Origin: UBA3951 sp050952125
Lineage (GTDB): Bacteria > Bacillota > Sulfobacillia > Fermentithermobacillales > Fermentithermobacillaceae
Direction of reading: 5' to 3'
Length of the DNA: 64,000 nt
Assembly: GCA_050952125.1 (NCBI GenBank)
Contig: JBMNKK010000003.1
Location: forward strand, 868,001-932,000
The position numbers and the translations under genes are program-made. How positions within the stretch are numbered: the stretch's first letter is position 1; the number at the start of each line of letters is the position of its first letter. The notes under the pieces were generated by a model, which saw only the letters and a program-made list of their open reading frames with translations, was not told the origin of the DNA and ran no database searches. Shown here piece by piece: positions 16,422 through 25,247 of this stretch.

Positions 16422-16449
16422 ATAATATGCAGCAGCGTCACAGCGTGAC
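16422..16449 (-). promoter_or_regulatory. Possible sporulation-type promoter and inverted repeat upstream of the coiled-coil gene
   Basis: On the minus strand CATATTAT (16422-16429) fits the CATANNNT -10 pattern of sigma E/sigma K, about 33 bases upstream of the GTG start. Immediately upstream is GTCAC-GCT-GTGAC (16437-16449), a perfect 5-bp inverted repeat; the AC of its first arm is about 15 bases before the -10. The match is suggestive only. Confidence 0.3.
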
Positions 16450-16547
16450 TTAAGGCAGAGCGGAAGCAGTCGAAATCGTCTGCCATCTGTAGGGAATGAA
16501 GGGGCCTTAGGAGAACACGGATGTAAGTACATGGGAGGTGGACTTCT

Positions 16548-18182
16548 GTGTTGGACATAGTTATCCGGCAAGCCGAGGTGGTTGACGGAACCGGGCGGAG
16601 CGCTTTTAGAGCCGACGTGGGCGTGGAAAGAGGAAAGATCGCCGCGATAGGAAACCTTGCCGACGCCCGGGCCAAGAAAGTCCTGGAGGCGCCCGGAATG
16701 TGCGTCACTCCCGGCTTCATAGACATGCATTCCCACTCTGACCTCTCAATTCTGGCCCACAGAAAGGGCGACAGCTCCTTATCGCAAGGGATCACGACCG
16801 AAGTTGTCGGCAGCTGCGGTTGGTCCCTCGCTCCGGTGAAGGAAGAAACCAGGAAAAGCGTGCTCCGCGGACTCATTTCAAGCCTCATAGACGGGCCTAC
16901 CTATGAGGCGATGAACTGGTCCTGGCACTCTTTCGGCGAATGGATGGACGCGGTCGACGCTGCGGGAGTCGGCGTCAACATAGCGCCGATGGTCGGACAG
17001 AGCCTCTTGAGAGCTCACGTGGTAGGCACCGAGAAACGTGATCCTGCCGCCGGCGAACTACCCGCCATGAGAGCGATCCTGAACGAAGCGATGGAACAAG
17101 GAGCCTGGGGCATGTCAACGGGAAGGAGCTACCGCCCCGGGGGCAATGCGGCCACTCCGGAGATCATATCGCTGGCAGGGATCGTCGCGAGGCACGAGGG
17201 CGTATACTCGACTCACATGAAGAACGAGGGAGAAGGCCTGTTTGAGGCAATTGAGGAAGTCATTGAGATCGCGCAAAAGACCGGGGTACAGGCGGAAATC
17301 TCACACCACAAGGCTGTTGGCAAGCAGAACTTCGGCAAGGTCTCCCGCAGTCTCGAGATGATAAGTGAAGCCCGCAGGAAAGGGCTCCGGATAACCGCCG
17401 ACGTCTATCCGTACGAGTTCGCTCAAGCCAGTTCCTTGGCATCTATGGCCGGCGATGTGTGGAAGAAACTCTTGGGCGGAAGCCGCAAAGAGGATAACGA
17501 TGCCATCGGATTCCCTTCCGTTGAAGAGATGCAGGCGTTTTTCAAGGATCGCTCCAATGAAGAAAAGGTCCGGAATCTTCCGGAGCTTAACGCTGCATTA
17601 CCTCGCCTCAGCAATTACGTGATAGTGAAGTCGCCTTCGCTCCCGGATATTGAGGGGCGTATACTCGGTGAGTATGCGGAAGAAGTGGGTAAGGAACCGG
17701 TTGATATCCTTCTGGACCTGGTCTTTACCGACGGACTTGATGTCTGGGCTGCCGCTGCCATCAGCCCCGATGACGTCCACACTGTCATAAAGGCCGATTT
17801 CGTCATGGGAGGCACCGATGCTTTCAACGTTGACCGCCCGATCACGCCTACGGCGATCCACCCCCGCCACTTCGGCACCTTCCCTCGGATTGCCGGACGG
17901 TTCGTGAGAAATGACCGGCTGTTCTCCTTCGAGGAAGCAGTGCGGAAGTGCACCTTCATGCCTGCCCGGACAATGGGTATTCCCAACCGGGGACTCGTTG
18001 AGGTTGGGTACTGGGCCGACCTGTTGATCCTGAACCCAAATGAACTCATGGACAAGGCGACGGGAACAGAACCGTACAAGAAAGCTGCCGGGCTCAAGTA
18101 CGTCATCGTGAACGGGAAGTTAGCGGTCGAAAACGGAGTAACAAAACCTGTGTACGCGGGAAAAGTGCTGAGAAAGAAGTAG
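16548..18182 (+). CDS. N-acyl-D-amino-acid deacylase (D-aminoacylase), amidohydrolase superfamily
   Basis: A 544-residue zinc amidohydrolase of the D-aminoacylase family, which hydrolyses N-acyl-D-amino acids. Motifs: GTGRSAFRADVGVERGKIAAIG at the start (beta domain), metal ligands CVTPGFIDMHSHSDL, the family cysteine in EVVGSCGWSLAPV, YSTHMKNEG, EISHHKAVGK, ADVYPYEFAQ and FVMGGTDAFN. The start is GTG with GGGAGG 8 bases upstream. It stands alone on the plus strand between oppositely oriented genes and ends before a bidirectional terminator. The exact acyl-amino acid substrate cannot be told. Confidence 0.9.
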   Translation: MLDIVIRQAEVVDGTGRSAFRADVGVERGKIAAIGNLADARAKKVLEAPGMCVTPGFIDMHSHSDLSILAHRKGDSSLSQGITTEVVGSCGWSLAPVKEETRKSVLRGLISSLIDGPTYEAMNWSWHSFGEWMDAVDAAGVGVNIAPMVGQSLLRAHVVGTEKRDPAAGELPAMRAILNEAMEQGAWGMSTGRSYRPGGNAATPEIISLAGIVARHEGVYSTHMKNEGEGLFEAIEEVIEIAQKTGVQAEISHHKAVGKQNFGKVSRSLEMISEARRKGLRITADVYPYEFAQASSLASMAGDVWKKLLGGSRKEDNDAIGFPSVEEMQAFFKDRSNEEKVRNLPELNAALPRLSNYVIVKSPSLPDIEGRILGEYAEEVGKEPVDILLDLVFTDGLDVWAAAAISPDDVHTVIKADFVMGGTDAFNVDRPITPTAIHPRHFGTFPRIAGRFVRNDRLFSFEEAVRKCTFMPARTMGIPNRGLVEVGYWADLLILNPNELMDKATGTEPYKKAAGLKYVIVNGKLAVENGVTKPVYAGKVLRKK

Positions 18183-18209
18183 GTGCGGTACGCTGCTTCA
18201 GTAGTTCAA

Positions 18210-18246
18210 GACCGGCCTCTTAAGGCTACACCCCAAGAGGCCGGTC
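18210..18246. terminator. Bidirectional terminator between the deacylase and AlaX genes
   Basis: GACCGGCCTCTT and AAGAGGCCGGTC form a perfect 12-bp stem around a 13-base loop, between two convergent genes. Confidence 0.8.
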
Positions 18247-18258
18247 GCCGTTCCAACT

Positions 18259-19548
18259 CTACTGGGCGCCTGCAAGAACCTCCATACAGGCTTCCTTTAT
18301 GCCGGCGATAGCATCGGCGTCAGGCACGGTCAAAGGCTCTTTGGAACCCAACTGCGCGAGGCCGGGAGTCCCGCCTCCCCGTCCACCCCACCGCGCGGCG
18401 ATTCTCGACAGGATTACCCGCGCGTCAGCGCCTCCTTCGGGAGACGCGATAACAGCCGAAAAGCGGGGCTCACGTGAAAAACAAACCGTGAGCTTGCCCG
18501 AAGACTCGCTCAGTTTCCGCGCAGCCACCTTGAGGTGGTCGGGGGTAAGCGAGTCAAAGACCTCGACTAGGACATGCTCTCCAGAATCCCTAGCCACTCT
18601 GATCCTGCCCTCGATCTCATAATCGAGGATCGTCTTTTTCGCTTCCTCGAGTTCCTTCTCCATCTCACGACCGCGCTGAACCATCGCGCTCACTGTCGCG
18701 GGAACGGCAGCGGGGCCTACGGAAAGCAAACCGCCGACTTCGGCAAGGACATTCTCTTTTTCCGCGTAGTCGGCCAGAGCGCGTTTCCCGCACCTAAAGA
18801 TCACGCGTACTCCGCCGTGGGCTCTGTCAACCAAATTCACCTTGATAAGCCCTACCTGCCCCGAATTGGTCACATGGGTCCCTGCACAAGCACAGGCATC
18901 AAAGTCGCCAACGGAGATCACCCTCACACGCTCGGCGTCAATGGGCAAACGGGTCCTTATCTCGGCCGGCAGCTCACCTTTCGCATAGTCCTTGGCGGTA
19001 ACCGGCAAGCCGGCGAACACTATCCGGTTAGCTCTTTCCTCTACTCGCTCCTTATCGGCTGCCGAGAGGCTTTGGATATCCAGATCTATGCTCACATAGT
19101 CTTTGCCCAGGTGAAACCCGACGGTGTGGGCATCCAATATCTCCTCAAACGCCCGCGACAGAATATGCTGACCGGTATGCTGCTGCATCAGGTCGAACCG
19201 GAAGTCCCAGTCGATCTTCCCTTTGAGTTTCCACCCGCCTGCGGGAACCGCGGGGATGCCATTGGGGAATCCGGCAGCCGACATGGAGGTGCTGAGGAGG
19301 TGGATAATCCCGCCGTCAACGACACGGACGTCAACCACCTCCAGGTCGCTTTGCCCGAATGCGGCCACGGCGTCGCCGGACAAGAGCGAGAGATTTCCCC
19401 GGTCAGAAGGCTGCCCTCCGCCTTCGGGGTGGAACAAGGTGGCATCGAGAATGACCCCTATGCATCCCTCAAGGTCGACTGCTCCAACCATTCTTGCTTC
19501 GAATTCGCTGGAAAAAGGCTCTTCCCAATACAGCCGCCGCGTATCCAA
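18259..19548 (-). CDS. alaX: Alanyl-tRNA editing protein AlaX (long form)
   Basis: This free-standing trans-editing enzyme deacylates mischarged tRNA-Ala (Ser or Gly). It has the editing-domain zinc motifs QQHTGQHILSRAFEE and CACAGTHVTNSGQVGL, plus a C-terminal DHHA1-like domain ending ARWGGRGGGTPGLAQLG, so it is the long (AlaX-L) form. TTG 19548 is chosen because GAGG lies 8 bases upstream and MDTRRLYWEEPF then aligns with AlaX N termini; an ATG at 19575 is in frame but lacks a ribosome binding site. It follows the nitroreductase gene closely and is probably co-transcribed with it. Confidence 0.9.
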   Translation of the reverse strand: MDTRRLYWEEPFSSEFEARMVGAVDLEGCIGVILDATLFHPEGGGQPSDRGNLSLLSGDAVAAFGQSDLEVVDVRVVDGGIIHLLSTSMSAAGFPNGIPAVPAGGWKLKGKIDWDFRFDLMQQHTGQHILSRAFEEILDAHTVGFHLGKDYVSIDLDIQSLSAADKERVEERANRIVFAGLPVTAKDYAKGELPAEIRTRLPIDAERVRVISVGDFDACACAGTHVTNSGQVGLIKVNLVDRAHGGVRVIFRCGKRALADYAEKENVLAEVGGLLSVGPAAVPATVSAMVQRGREMEKELEEAKKTILDYEIEGRIRVARDSGEHVLVEVFDSLTPDHLKVAARKLSESSGKLTVCFSREPRFSAVIASPEGGADARVILSRIAARWGGRGGGTPGLAQLGSKEPLTVPDADAIAGIKEACMEVLAGAQ

Positions 19549-19590
19549 TAACCACACCTCTATCTGCGTTGTCATGCAACAGGTTAGCGC

Positions 19591-20385
19591 CTAGATGTTG
19601 ATTCCTTTGTTTTGGAGTTGCTCTTTAATCGTACCGGCAGGATCCCTGCGCGCGTACTTTCGCGAAATGTGCTCGCTCCACCCGTACTTATCGTAGCCGA
19701 TCCGGTCCTCGCCCTCTTCGGGTTTGGGGATCTTGGCTCCCAATTCCGCATAGTAACCTTCGCGGATAAGTCCCGCATCCATGACCTCCATGGCCGCTGC
19801 CACTTCGGCGCCGGAGAGATCGTGGTACTCTTCCTCCATGAGAACGCACGAGGTAGGGATCCGCGGGCGAGCAGGGCTCTTACGTGCCGGATAACCCAGC
19901 GCCATTCCCACAACCGGATACACGCGTTCCGGTAGCTTGAACATATCGGTGAGTACGGGCTCAATCATGGGAGCTCCACCGAAGAAGCAAGTACCGAGTC
20001 CCATTGCCTCTGCAGCCATTACGAAGTTCATGGCCGCGTACGCTACGTCCTGGATGCCTAAAAAGAGCATCTCTACATCGTTAGCCCTGTTACGACGGTT
20101 TTTGAACGCGATGAACTTCTCCAGCTTGCGGAAATCCATGCAGAACAGCACGAATACCGGCGCTTTAGGGATAAACCTTCCGAGGTATCGGGCCAGAACC
20201 TCTTTCTTCGCCTTATCGCGCGTGTAGATAAACGCGTACATCTGGCCGGTAAACGGCGCCTGCTGGGCGGCACGTGCAAGTTTCTCCATGGTCTCACGAG
20301 AAACATCCTGATCGGTGAACGACCTTACAGTGGATCTGTTAAGGATCAGGTCAATGTAACCCTTAGAGATGCCCGAGTCATCCAT
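19591..20385 (-). CDS. Nitroreductase family flavoprotein
   Basis: A 264-residue FMN-dependent NAD(P)H oxidoreductase of the nitroreductase superfamily (NfsA/FRP-like branch). The N-terminal NRSTVRSFTDQDVSRETME, AAQQAPFTGQMY, FVMAAEAMGLGTCFFGG and YPVVGMALGYPARK segments are the usual FMN-binding and dimer signatures. Physiological substrate unknown. ATG with GGAGG 9 bases upstream. It lies between the ABC-F gene and alaX on the same strand. Confidence 0.87.
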   Translation of the reverse strand: MDDSGISKGYIDLILNRSTVRSFTDQDVSRETMEKLARAAQQAPFTGQMYAFIYTRDKAKKEVLARYLGRFIPKAPVFVLFCMDFRKLEKFIAFKNRRNRANDVEMLFLGIQDVAYAAMNFVMAAEAMGLGTCFFGGAPMIEPVLTDMFKLPERVYPVVGMALGYPARKSPARPRIPTSCVLMEEEYHDLSGAEVAAAMEVMDAGLIREGYYAELGAKIPKPEEGEDRIGYDKYGWSEHISRKYARRDPAGTIKEQLQNKGINI

Positions 20386-20436
20386 ACGGAGATACCTCCT
20401 CGAAAAACGACTTGTGAGCCACTCCGACTTCTTCGC

Positions 20437-22473
20437 CTATAGGACCCCGGTTCCTGCAACCTCTGCCGCAAGGATCTCCCACTTCTCATACAGCGCTGCC
20501 AAGTCTTTCTCCACCTGATCATACTCTTTCCAGGGAAGAGCCTGAGGATCGTCGTATGACGACGGATCGCGGAACACGGCGTCCATTTCTTCTTTTCTCT
20601 TCTCAAGCGCCTCGATATCGGCCTCAAGGGCAGCCAATTCAGCTTGGATGGCCTTTGCACGTGCCGCCTCTCCTACCCGGTCGGGTGCTCCTTTCGAGCC
20701 GGCTCTTCGCGGCTTGCGGCCGCCGGAGCCCTTCTCTCTTTCTTGATCCCGACTCTTGCCACTCTCGCGGATGTCCTGCTTCACGTCGCGGCGCGGCGGG
20801 CTTTTTCTCTGCAACACGAAGGACGGAAGGTCCTCTTCAAAAAGGATCGGCTCTCCGGCTTCCACCTTAGCTCGGTAGTCTGAGTAGTTGCCCTTGAACA
20901 CATGAATGAATCCGTCTTGCCAAAGCCAAAGGTGCGTGGCCAGCCTGTCAACGAAGTAGCGGTCGTGTGACGCGAACAAGAGAGTGCCGGGAAAATCCCT
21001 GATGGCGCTCTCCAGCGCTTCACGCGACGCCATGTCCAGGTGGTTCGTGGGCTCATCCAAGACTATGAGGTTCGCCTTGCTCATCACGAGTTTGGCCAAC
21101 ACAAGGCGATTGCGCTCGCCGCCGGAAAGCACGCTCACAGGCTTATCGACGTCATCGCCGGAGAACAAGAACCTGCCAAGCAGATCCCTGGCGTCCTGGG
21201 GATCGAGACCAAGAGATCGCGCCTCCTGCAGTACCGTGTTACCGGCATCGAGGTCGTCGAGCCCTTGCGAGAAATACCCGGTGACTACTTTCTGGCCAAA
21301 GCGAATCTCGCCTTCGAAATCGTCATCCAAGCCCAGAAGGCACCTCAAGAGAGTGGTCTTTCCGCAGCCGTTAGGGCCGATGAGGGCCACACGGTCTCCC
21401 CTCTTCACCTGCCAGGTAAAGTTGTGAAAGAGGCTCCTTCTTCCGCCGGACTCGAGCGGGAAGCTCTTTCCGATATCGCTTAGCCCGAGAACCTCGTCGC
21501 CGGACTCCGTCTCCAGGTCAAACCTTATCCCCATGGCACGCTTGTCGTGTTTCGGTTTGTCGATTATCTCCAAGCGCTCCAGCATCTTTTCACGGCTCTC
21601 AGCTTGTTTCTTACGGGTAGGCGTAGCCTTCCACTTCTGAATGAACGCCTTTGTGCGAGCGATCAAGGCCTGCTGGCGTTCATACTGCTCAGTTAACGCA
21701 CGGCGTTCCATCTCCCGCTGGTTCAAGTACGCGGTGTAGTTGCCGCTGAAAACCCGTCCCTCGCCGCCATCCAGTTCAAGCACCTTGTTGGCGGTACGAT
21801 CGATGAAGTACCTATCGTGGCTGACCATTAGGACAGCGCCCGGATAGTCCTTGAGGAATCCTTCCAGCCACTCCACGCCTTCGAGATCGAGGTGGTTTGT
21901 GGGCTCATCCAAGAGGAGAAGCTCGGGGCCGAGGAGCAGCAGTTTAGCTAAGGCCAAGCGTATCCGTTCTCCGCCTGACAGCACGTCCGGCGTCTTGGCG
22001 AAGTCGGCCTGAGAGAAGCCAAGCCCTGCCAATATGGCCTTGGCCTTGTGTTCGAGGTTGTACCCGTCCAGCGCCTCAAACCGGGCGGTCACACGGGCAT
22101 ACTCATCCATCAACGATTCCAGCCCTGCGGGTTCGCTCCGGGAGGCCTCCGCCATCTTCGCCTCAAGGTCCCTCATGCGGCGCCACAAATCGACAATGTC
22201 ACGGCGAGATGCCAGTATCTCGTTGAGGACGGTATCCCGGAAAGTGGGGACATCTTGAGAAAGGTATCCGTATGTCCGCTTGCCGATCACGGCGAACTCG
22301 CCTTCGTCAGGCTCCATTTCTCGAGCCAGGACTCTGAGGAGAGTTGTCTTACCCTCACCGTTCCGGCCTACAACGCAGACTCTCTCGCCTTCACCCACGG
22401 AAAAGGAGACACCTTTAAAGATGAGTCTTGCTCCAAAGAACTTGCTGAGGTTATTTACAGTAAGAACGGTCAT
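20437..22473 (-). CDS. ABC-F family ATPase (ribosome-associated)
   Basis: Two ABC ATPase domains in one soluble polypeptide without membrane segments: GRNGEGKTT, LSGGERIRLALAK and LLLDEPTNHLD in the first; GPNGCGKTT, LSGGERNRLVLAK and VLDEPTNHLD in the second. This is the ABC-F layout, proteins that act on the ribosome E site in translation or antibiotic protection. A basic linker (residues ~550-600) precedes a C-terminal coiled-coil extension (AIQAELAALEADIEALEKRK), as in Uup/YdiF types. ATG 22473 with GGGGAGG 9 bases upstream is preferred over an upstream in-frame start. Whether it confers resistance cannot be judged. Confidence 0.92.
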   Translation of the reverse strand: MTVLTVNNLSKFFGARLIFKGVSFSVGEGERVCVVGRNGEGKTTLLRVLAREMEPDEGEFAVIGKRTYGYLSQDVPTFRDTVLNEILASRRDIVDLWRRMRDLEAKMAEASRSEPAGLESLMDEYARVTARFEALDGYNLEHKAKAILAGLGFSQADFAKTPDVLSGGERIRLALAKLLLLGPELLLLDEPTNHLDLEGVEWLEGFLKDYPGAVLMVSHDRYFIDRTANKVLELDGGEGRVFSGNYTAYLNQREMERRALTEQYERQQALIARTKAFIQKWKATPTRKKQAESREKMLERLEIIDKPKHDKRAMGIRFDLETESGDEVLGLSDIGKSFPLESGGRRSLFHNFTWQVKRGDRVALIGPNGCGKTTLLRCLLGLDDDFEGEIRFGQKVVTGYFSQGLDDLDAGNTVLQEARSLGLDPQDARDLLGRFLFSGDDVDKPVSVLSGGERNRLVLAKLVMSKANLIVLDEPTNHLDMASREALESAIRDFPGTLLFASHDRYFVDRLATHLWLWQDGFIHVFKGNYSDYRAKVEAGEPILFEEDLPSFVLQRKSPPRRDVKQDIRESGKSRDQEREKGSGGRKPRRAGSKGAPDRVGEAARAKAIQAELAALEADIEALEKRKEEMDAVFRDPSSYDDPQALPWKEYDQVEKDLAALYEKWEILAAEVAGTGVL

Positions 22474-22635
22474 TTTGAGAGTCCTCCCCAAGAAAAGCGA
22501 TCAAGTGTTCGAGTCATACGGGCATGGTCCTGCTCTCAACGGCTAGACGCCGCTTTGCAGACCCGTACCTCTCGAACCCTCAACCATTAGGAGAACCCCT
22601 TTCATGGTAAGCGGTGATTATCTAGAGGCACTATA

Positions 22636-23133
22636 TCATGCCTCCGGCCATACCTCAATCGGGGGCTCGTAGAGGGAGCTCACCATGGCTGCCAGTCCGG
22701 AACCGGTCTTAAGCGCCTCGGCATCGAGGATCTCTATGCTAAGGAGTCCGTCAAAAGCGTGAAGTCCCGGGATCCTGCCGGCCGCTTCTCGGGAAACGGT
22801 TTCGCTAACTGCCTCAGCCAACGACTGCATCGCCGCAGTTTTGCGATCCACGATCAGCCCCACGCGCACCGGTTCTCCCGGGAACTCCTCGCAACGGTTT
22901 TCCAGAAACAACAGGGCTCTATCTACACTGCCGGCAATGGCCGATATGTCCCTCACTGCTTCTTTGGCCAGTGCATACCTAAAGTACAGGTAAGCCTCAA
23001 GATCGCCTTCCCTGACCTTGCCCAAGGCCGCCCCGGTGTCTTTGAGGCCGAGCCTTCGGGCAACGTACTGAAGCGCCTTGTCAACGACACGAGATCCGTC
23101 GACTGCAAGAGGGACATACCGCCCATCGCTCAA
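22636..23133 (-). CDS. Conserved-looking hypothetical protein linked to glutamate dehydrogenase
   Basis: I do not recognise this 165-residue protein. It begins MSDGRYVPLAVDGSRVVDKA and is predicted to be soluble and mixed alpha/beta, with no cysteine-rich motif other than NRCEEFPGEPV and no signal peptide. A TTG start lies 17 bases after the gdhA stop with GGGAG 7 bases upstream, so it is almost certainly the second gene of the gdhA operon. A role in amino-acid metabolism is only a guess from position. Confidence 0.72.
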   Translation of the reverse strand: MSDGRYVPLAVDGSRVVDKALQYVARRLGLKDTGAALGKVREGDLEAYLYFRYALAKEAVRDISAIAGSVDRALLFLENRCEEFPGEPVRVGLIVDRKTAAMQSLAEAVSETVSREAAGRIPGLHAFDGLLSIEILDAEALKTGSGLAAMVSSLYEPPIEVWPEA

Positions 23134-23149
23134 TGCTGTTCTCCCTCTC

Positions 23150-24394
23150 CTAGATCTTGCCTTGGAGTTTCATGGCCTCAAGGACTCTGGTGATGGCGAG
23201 TATGAACGCCGCAGTCCTCAGGCTGCAATTTTCCTTCTCCGATACTGCCCAGACGTCGTTCAGGCAGTCTACCATCATCTTGTCGAGTTTGTTTATTACC
23301 TCGTCAAAGGTCCATGACATGTGCTGGAAGTTCTGAACCCACTCAAAGTACGAGACGGTCACGCCGCCGGCATTCGCGAGGATGTCAGGAACAACCACTA
23401 CTCCGCGTTCGGCCAATACTGCGTCGCCGTCTGCAGTGACAGGCCCGTTAGCCGCTTCGCATACGACCTTGGCCCGTACCCTCTTGGCTACGCCGGTGTC
23501 AATCTGGTTCTCCATAGCCGCGGGGACTAGCAGGTCGACATCGAGCGTAAGCAGTTCATCGTTGCTGATCTTGGTGAGCCCCGGAGCGGAGAAGCCTTCG
23601 ATGAGGTGATCCTTGGAGGTAGCGGTGTACTTCATGAGTTCTGGTATGTTCAAGCCGTCCTTGCAGTAGTAACCGCCGGAGATGTCGGATACGGCAACGA
23701 TCTTAACGCCCATCTTGTAAAGTCTCTCGGCAGTCCATCCGCCAACCTTGCCGAATCCCTGCACGGCCGCAGTAGCCTTACTTGGATCGACGCCAATCTT
23801 CTTCAGAGCTTCCACTCCGACGATAGCCACGCCGTAGCCTGTGGACTCTCTACGGCCGAGAGACCCTCCAAGCTCAACAGGTTTGCCGGTGAGAAGCGGA
23901 AGCATGCTTTCGCCGGCGATCTGGCTTGCCTCATCAACCATCCAAGCCATGATCTGGCCGTCGGTGTTGACGTCAGGCGCCGGGACGTCCACGGTAGGCC
24001 CTATGTTGGGCATAAGGCCTCTGATGAATGCTCTGGATACTGCTTCGAGTTCGGCCCGGGTCATCTTGAACGGATCGCAGGAAACACCGCCCTTGCCTCC
24101 GCCGTAGGGCACGTTCAAGAGTGAGCACTTCCAGGTCATGAGTGCGGCGAGCGCCTTTACTTCATCCATCTCAACAGTGGGGTGATAACGAAGGCCACCC
24201 TTGTAGGGTCCACGAGCGTTGTTGTGCTGGACGCGATACCCCTTGAACACTTTGGGTTTGCCGTTCTCGGTACCGGGGATCTTGATCTCGATCACGCGAT
24301 CCGGCTCTTCGAGTATCTGCCGGACTCCGTCGTCAAGAGCCAACTTCTTGGCCGCCTGGTCAAAAAACACCTTGACGTTGTCTAAGAGTGACAT
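23150..24394 (-). CDS. gdhA: Glu/Leu/Phe/Val family dehydrogenase, probable glutamate dehydrogenase
   Basis: NAD(P)-dependent oxidative deaminase/aminating enzyme linking glutamate and 2-oxoglutarate. Motifs: the substrate-binding GGLRYHPTVEMDEVKALA, MTWKCSLLNVPYGGGKGGV with catalytic-region lysine, PAPDVNTDGQIMAWM, and the Rossmann fold AAVQGFGKVGGW. The 414-residue length is typical of hexameric GDH. ATG 24394 is chosen over an in-frame codon 63 bases upstream because GGGAGGGG lies 10 bases before it and the MSLLDNVKVFF start fits the family. Substrate could also be another amino acid of the family, but glutamate is most common. Confidence 0.9.
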   Translation of the reverse strand: MSLLDNVKVFFDQAAKKLALDDGVRQILEEPDRVIEIKIPGTENGKPKVFKGYRVQHNNARGPYKGGLRYHPTVEMDEVKALAALMTWKCSLLNVPYGGGKGGVSCDPFKMTRAELEAVSRAFIRGLMPNIGPTVDVPAPDVNTDGQIMAWMVDEASQIAGESMLPLLTGKPVELGGSLGRRESTGYGVAIVGVEALKKIGVDPSKATAAVQGFGKVGGWTAERLYKMGVKIVAVSDISGGYYCKDGLNIPELMKYTATSKDHLIEGFSAPGLTKISNDELLTLDVDLLVPAAMENQIDTGVAKRVRAKVVCEAANGPVTADGDAVLAERGVVVVPDILANAGGVTVSYFEWVQNFQHMSWTFDEVINKLDKMMVDCLNDVWAVSEKENCSLRTAAFILAITRVLEAMKLQGKI

Positions 24395-24534
24395 ATTCCG
24401 ATAACCCCTCCCTGGTGTGGCTTTACACTTGAAGACTAACCCCGGTTTCATAATCACCGCATAAGGAGATCGGGGAGAGACATAAAGAAAACGTAAACGG
24501 CAGTGCTAAGTGAAGAAGAAAACTCTAGTCCGGA

Positions 24535-25230
24535 TTACCGCTCTCGCATGCAGTACCCGATGCCGGGCTTTGACAGGATATACTGGGGATTAGCGGGGTC
24601 GGGTTCGATTTTCCGGCGCAGGTTCGAGATATAGTTTCGTAGATATTGATATTCGTCTCTGTATTCAGGGCCCCAGACCCGCCCGAGGATCTCTTCGTGC
24701 AGCAACACCTTACCGGCGTTCTGAGCCAGATACTGGAGAACCCGGTACTCTGTCTGAGTCAATTGAACCTCATTTCCTCCCAGAAACACGCGCCGCTTGG
24801 CGAAGTCGACCTCAAGGTCGCCGACTGTGAAACGCGGCGTTGTCTGGTGCGACGCTGCAAGAGAGGCCCTGTGCAGCAGAGCTTTTACCCGCGCGTTCAG
24901 CTCGGGACAGCTGAACGGCTTAGTTACGTAGTCGTCGACACCTGCCCGAAACCCCTCGAGCTTGTCTGACTCGCTGGTTCTGCTGCTCAGTATGATGATC
25001 GGAACGTCGGAAAAGCTGCGGATGGTTCTGGCCACTTCGAAGCCGTCCATCTCTCCGGGCAGCAAGATGTCAAGGATGACCAGCGAGGGCGCTTTCTCTT
25101 CGACCAGTTTCAGGCCGGTTTTCCCGTCGGATGCGGTGAACACGGTGAAACCCTCGGCTTCGAGGCTGATTTTGACCAGCCTTGACAGCTTGGGTTCATC
25201 CTCGATGACAACGATGGTCTCAGAACTCAC
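24535..25230 (-). CDS. Response regulator, OmpR/KdpE family
   Basis: Receiver domain with the acidic pair EDE (residues 10-12), phospho-acceptor Asp54 in SLVILDILLPGEMDG, the switch residue in IIILSSRTSE and Lys in DDYVTKPFSCPEL. The C-terminal winged helix ends with GKVLLHEEILGRVWGPEYRD and a YISNLRRKIEPDP recognition region, as in KdpE-like regulators. It lies 17 bases downstream of a histidine kinase gene and is its probable partner. Targets are unknown. Confidence 0.94.
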   Translation of the reverse strand: MSSETIVVIEDEPKLSRLVKISLEAEGFTVFTASDGKTGLKLVEEKAPSLVILDILLPGEMDGFEVARTIRSFSDVPIIILSSRTSESDKLEGFRAGVDDYVTKPFSCPELNARVKALLHRASLAASHQTTPRFTVGDLEVDFAKRRVFLGGNEVQLTQTEYRVLQYLAQNAGKVLLHEEILGRVWGPEYRDEYQYLRNYISNLRRKIEPDPANPQYILSKPGIGYCMRER

Positions 25231-25247
25231 TCCCCGCCCTCCCTTGC

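Noticed and set aside
16262..16888. Minus-strand frame spanning the promoter region between the coiled-coil gene and the deacylase
   Set aside because: It overlaps two better supported genes and their shared upstream region and shows no protein family features.
18574..19551. 325-codon plus-strand frame opposite alaX
   Set aside because: Antisense shadow; alaX carries the complete editing-domain motifs.
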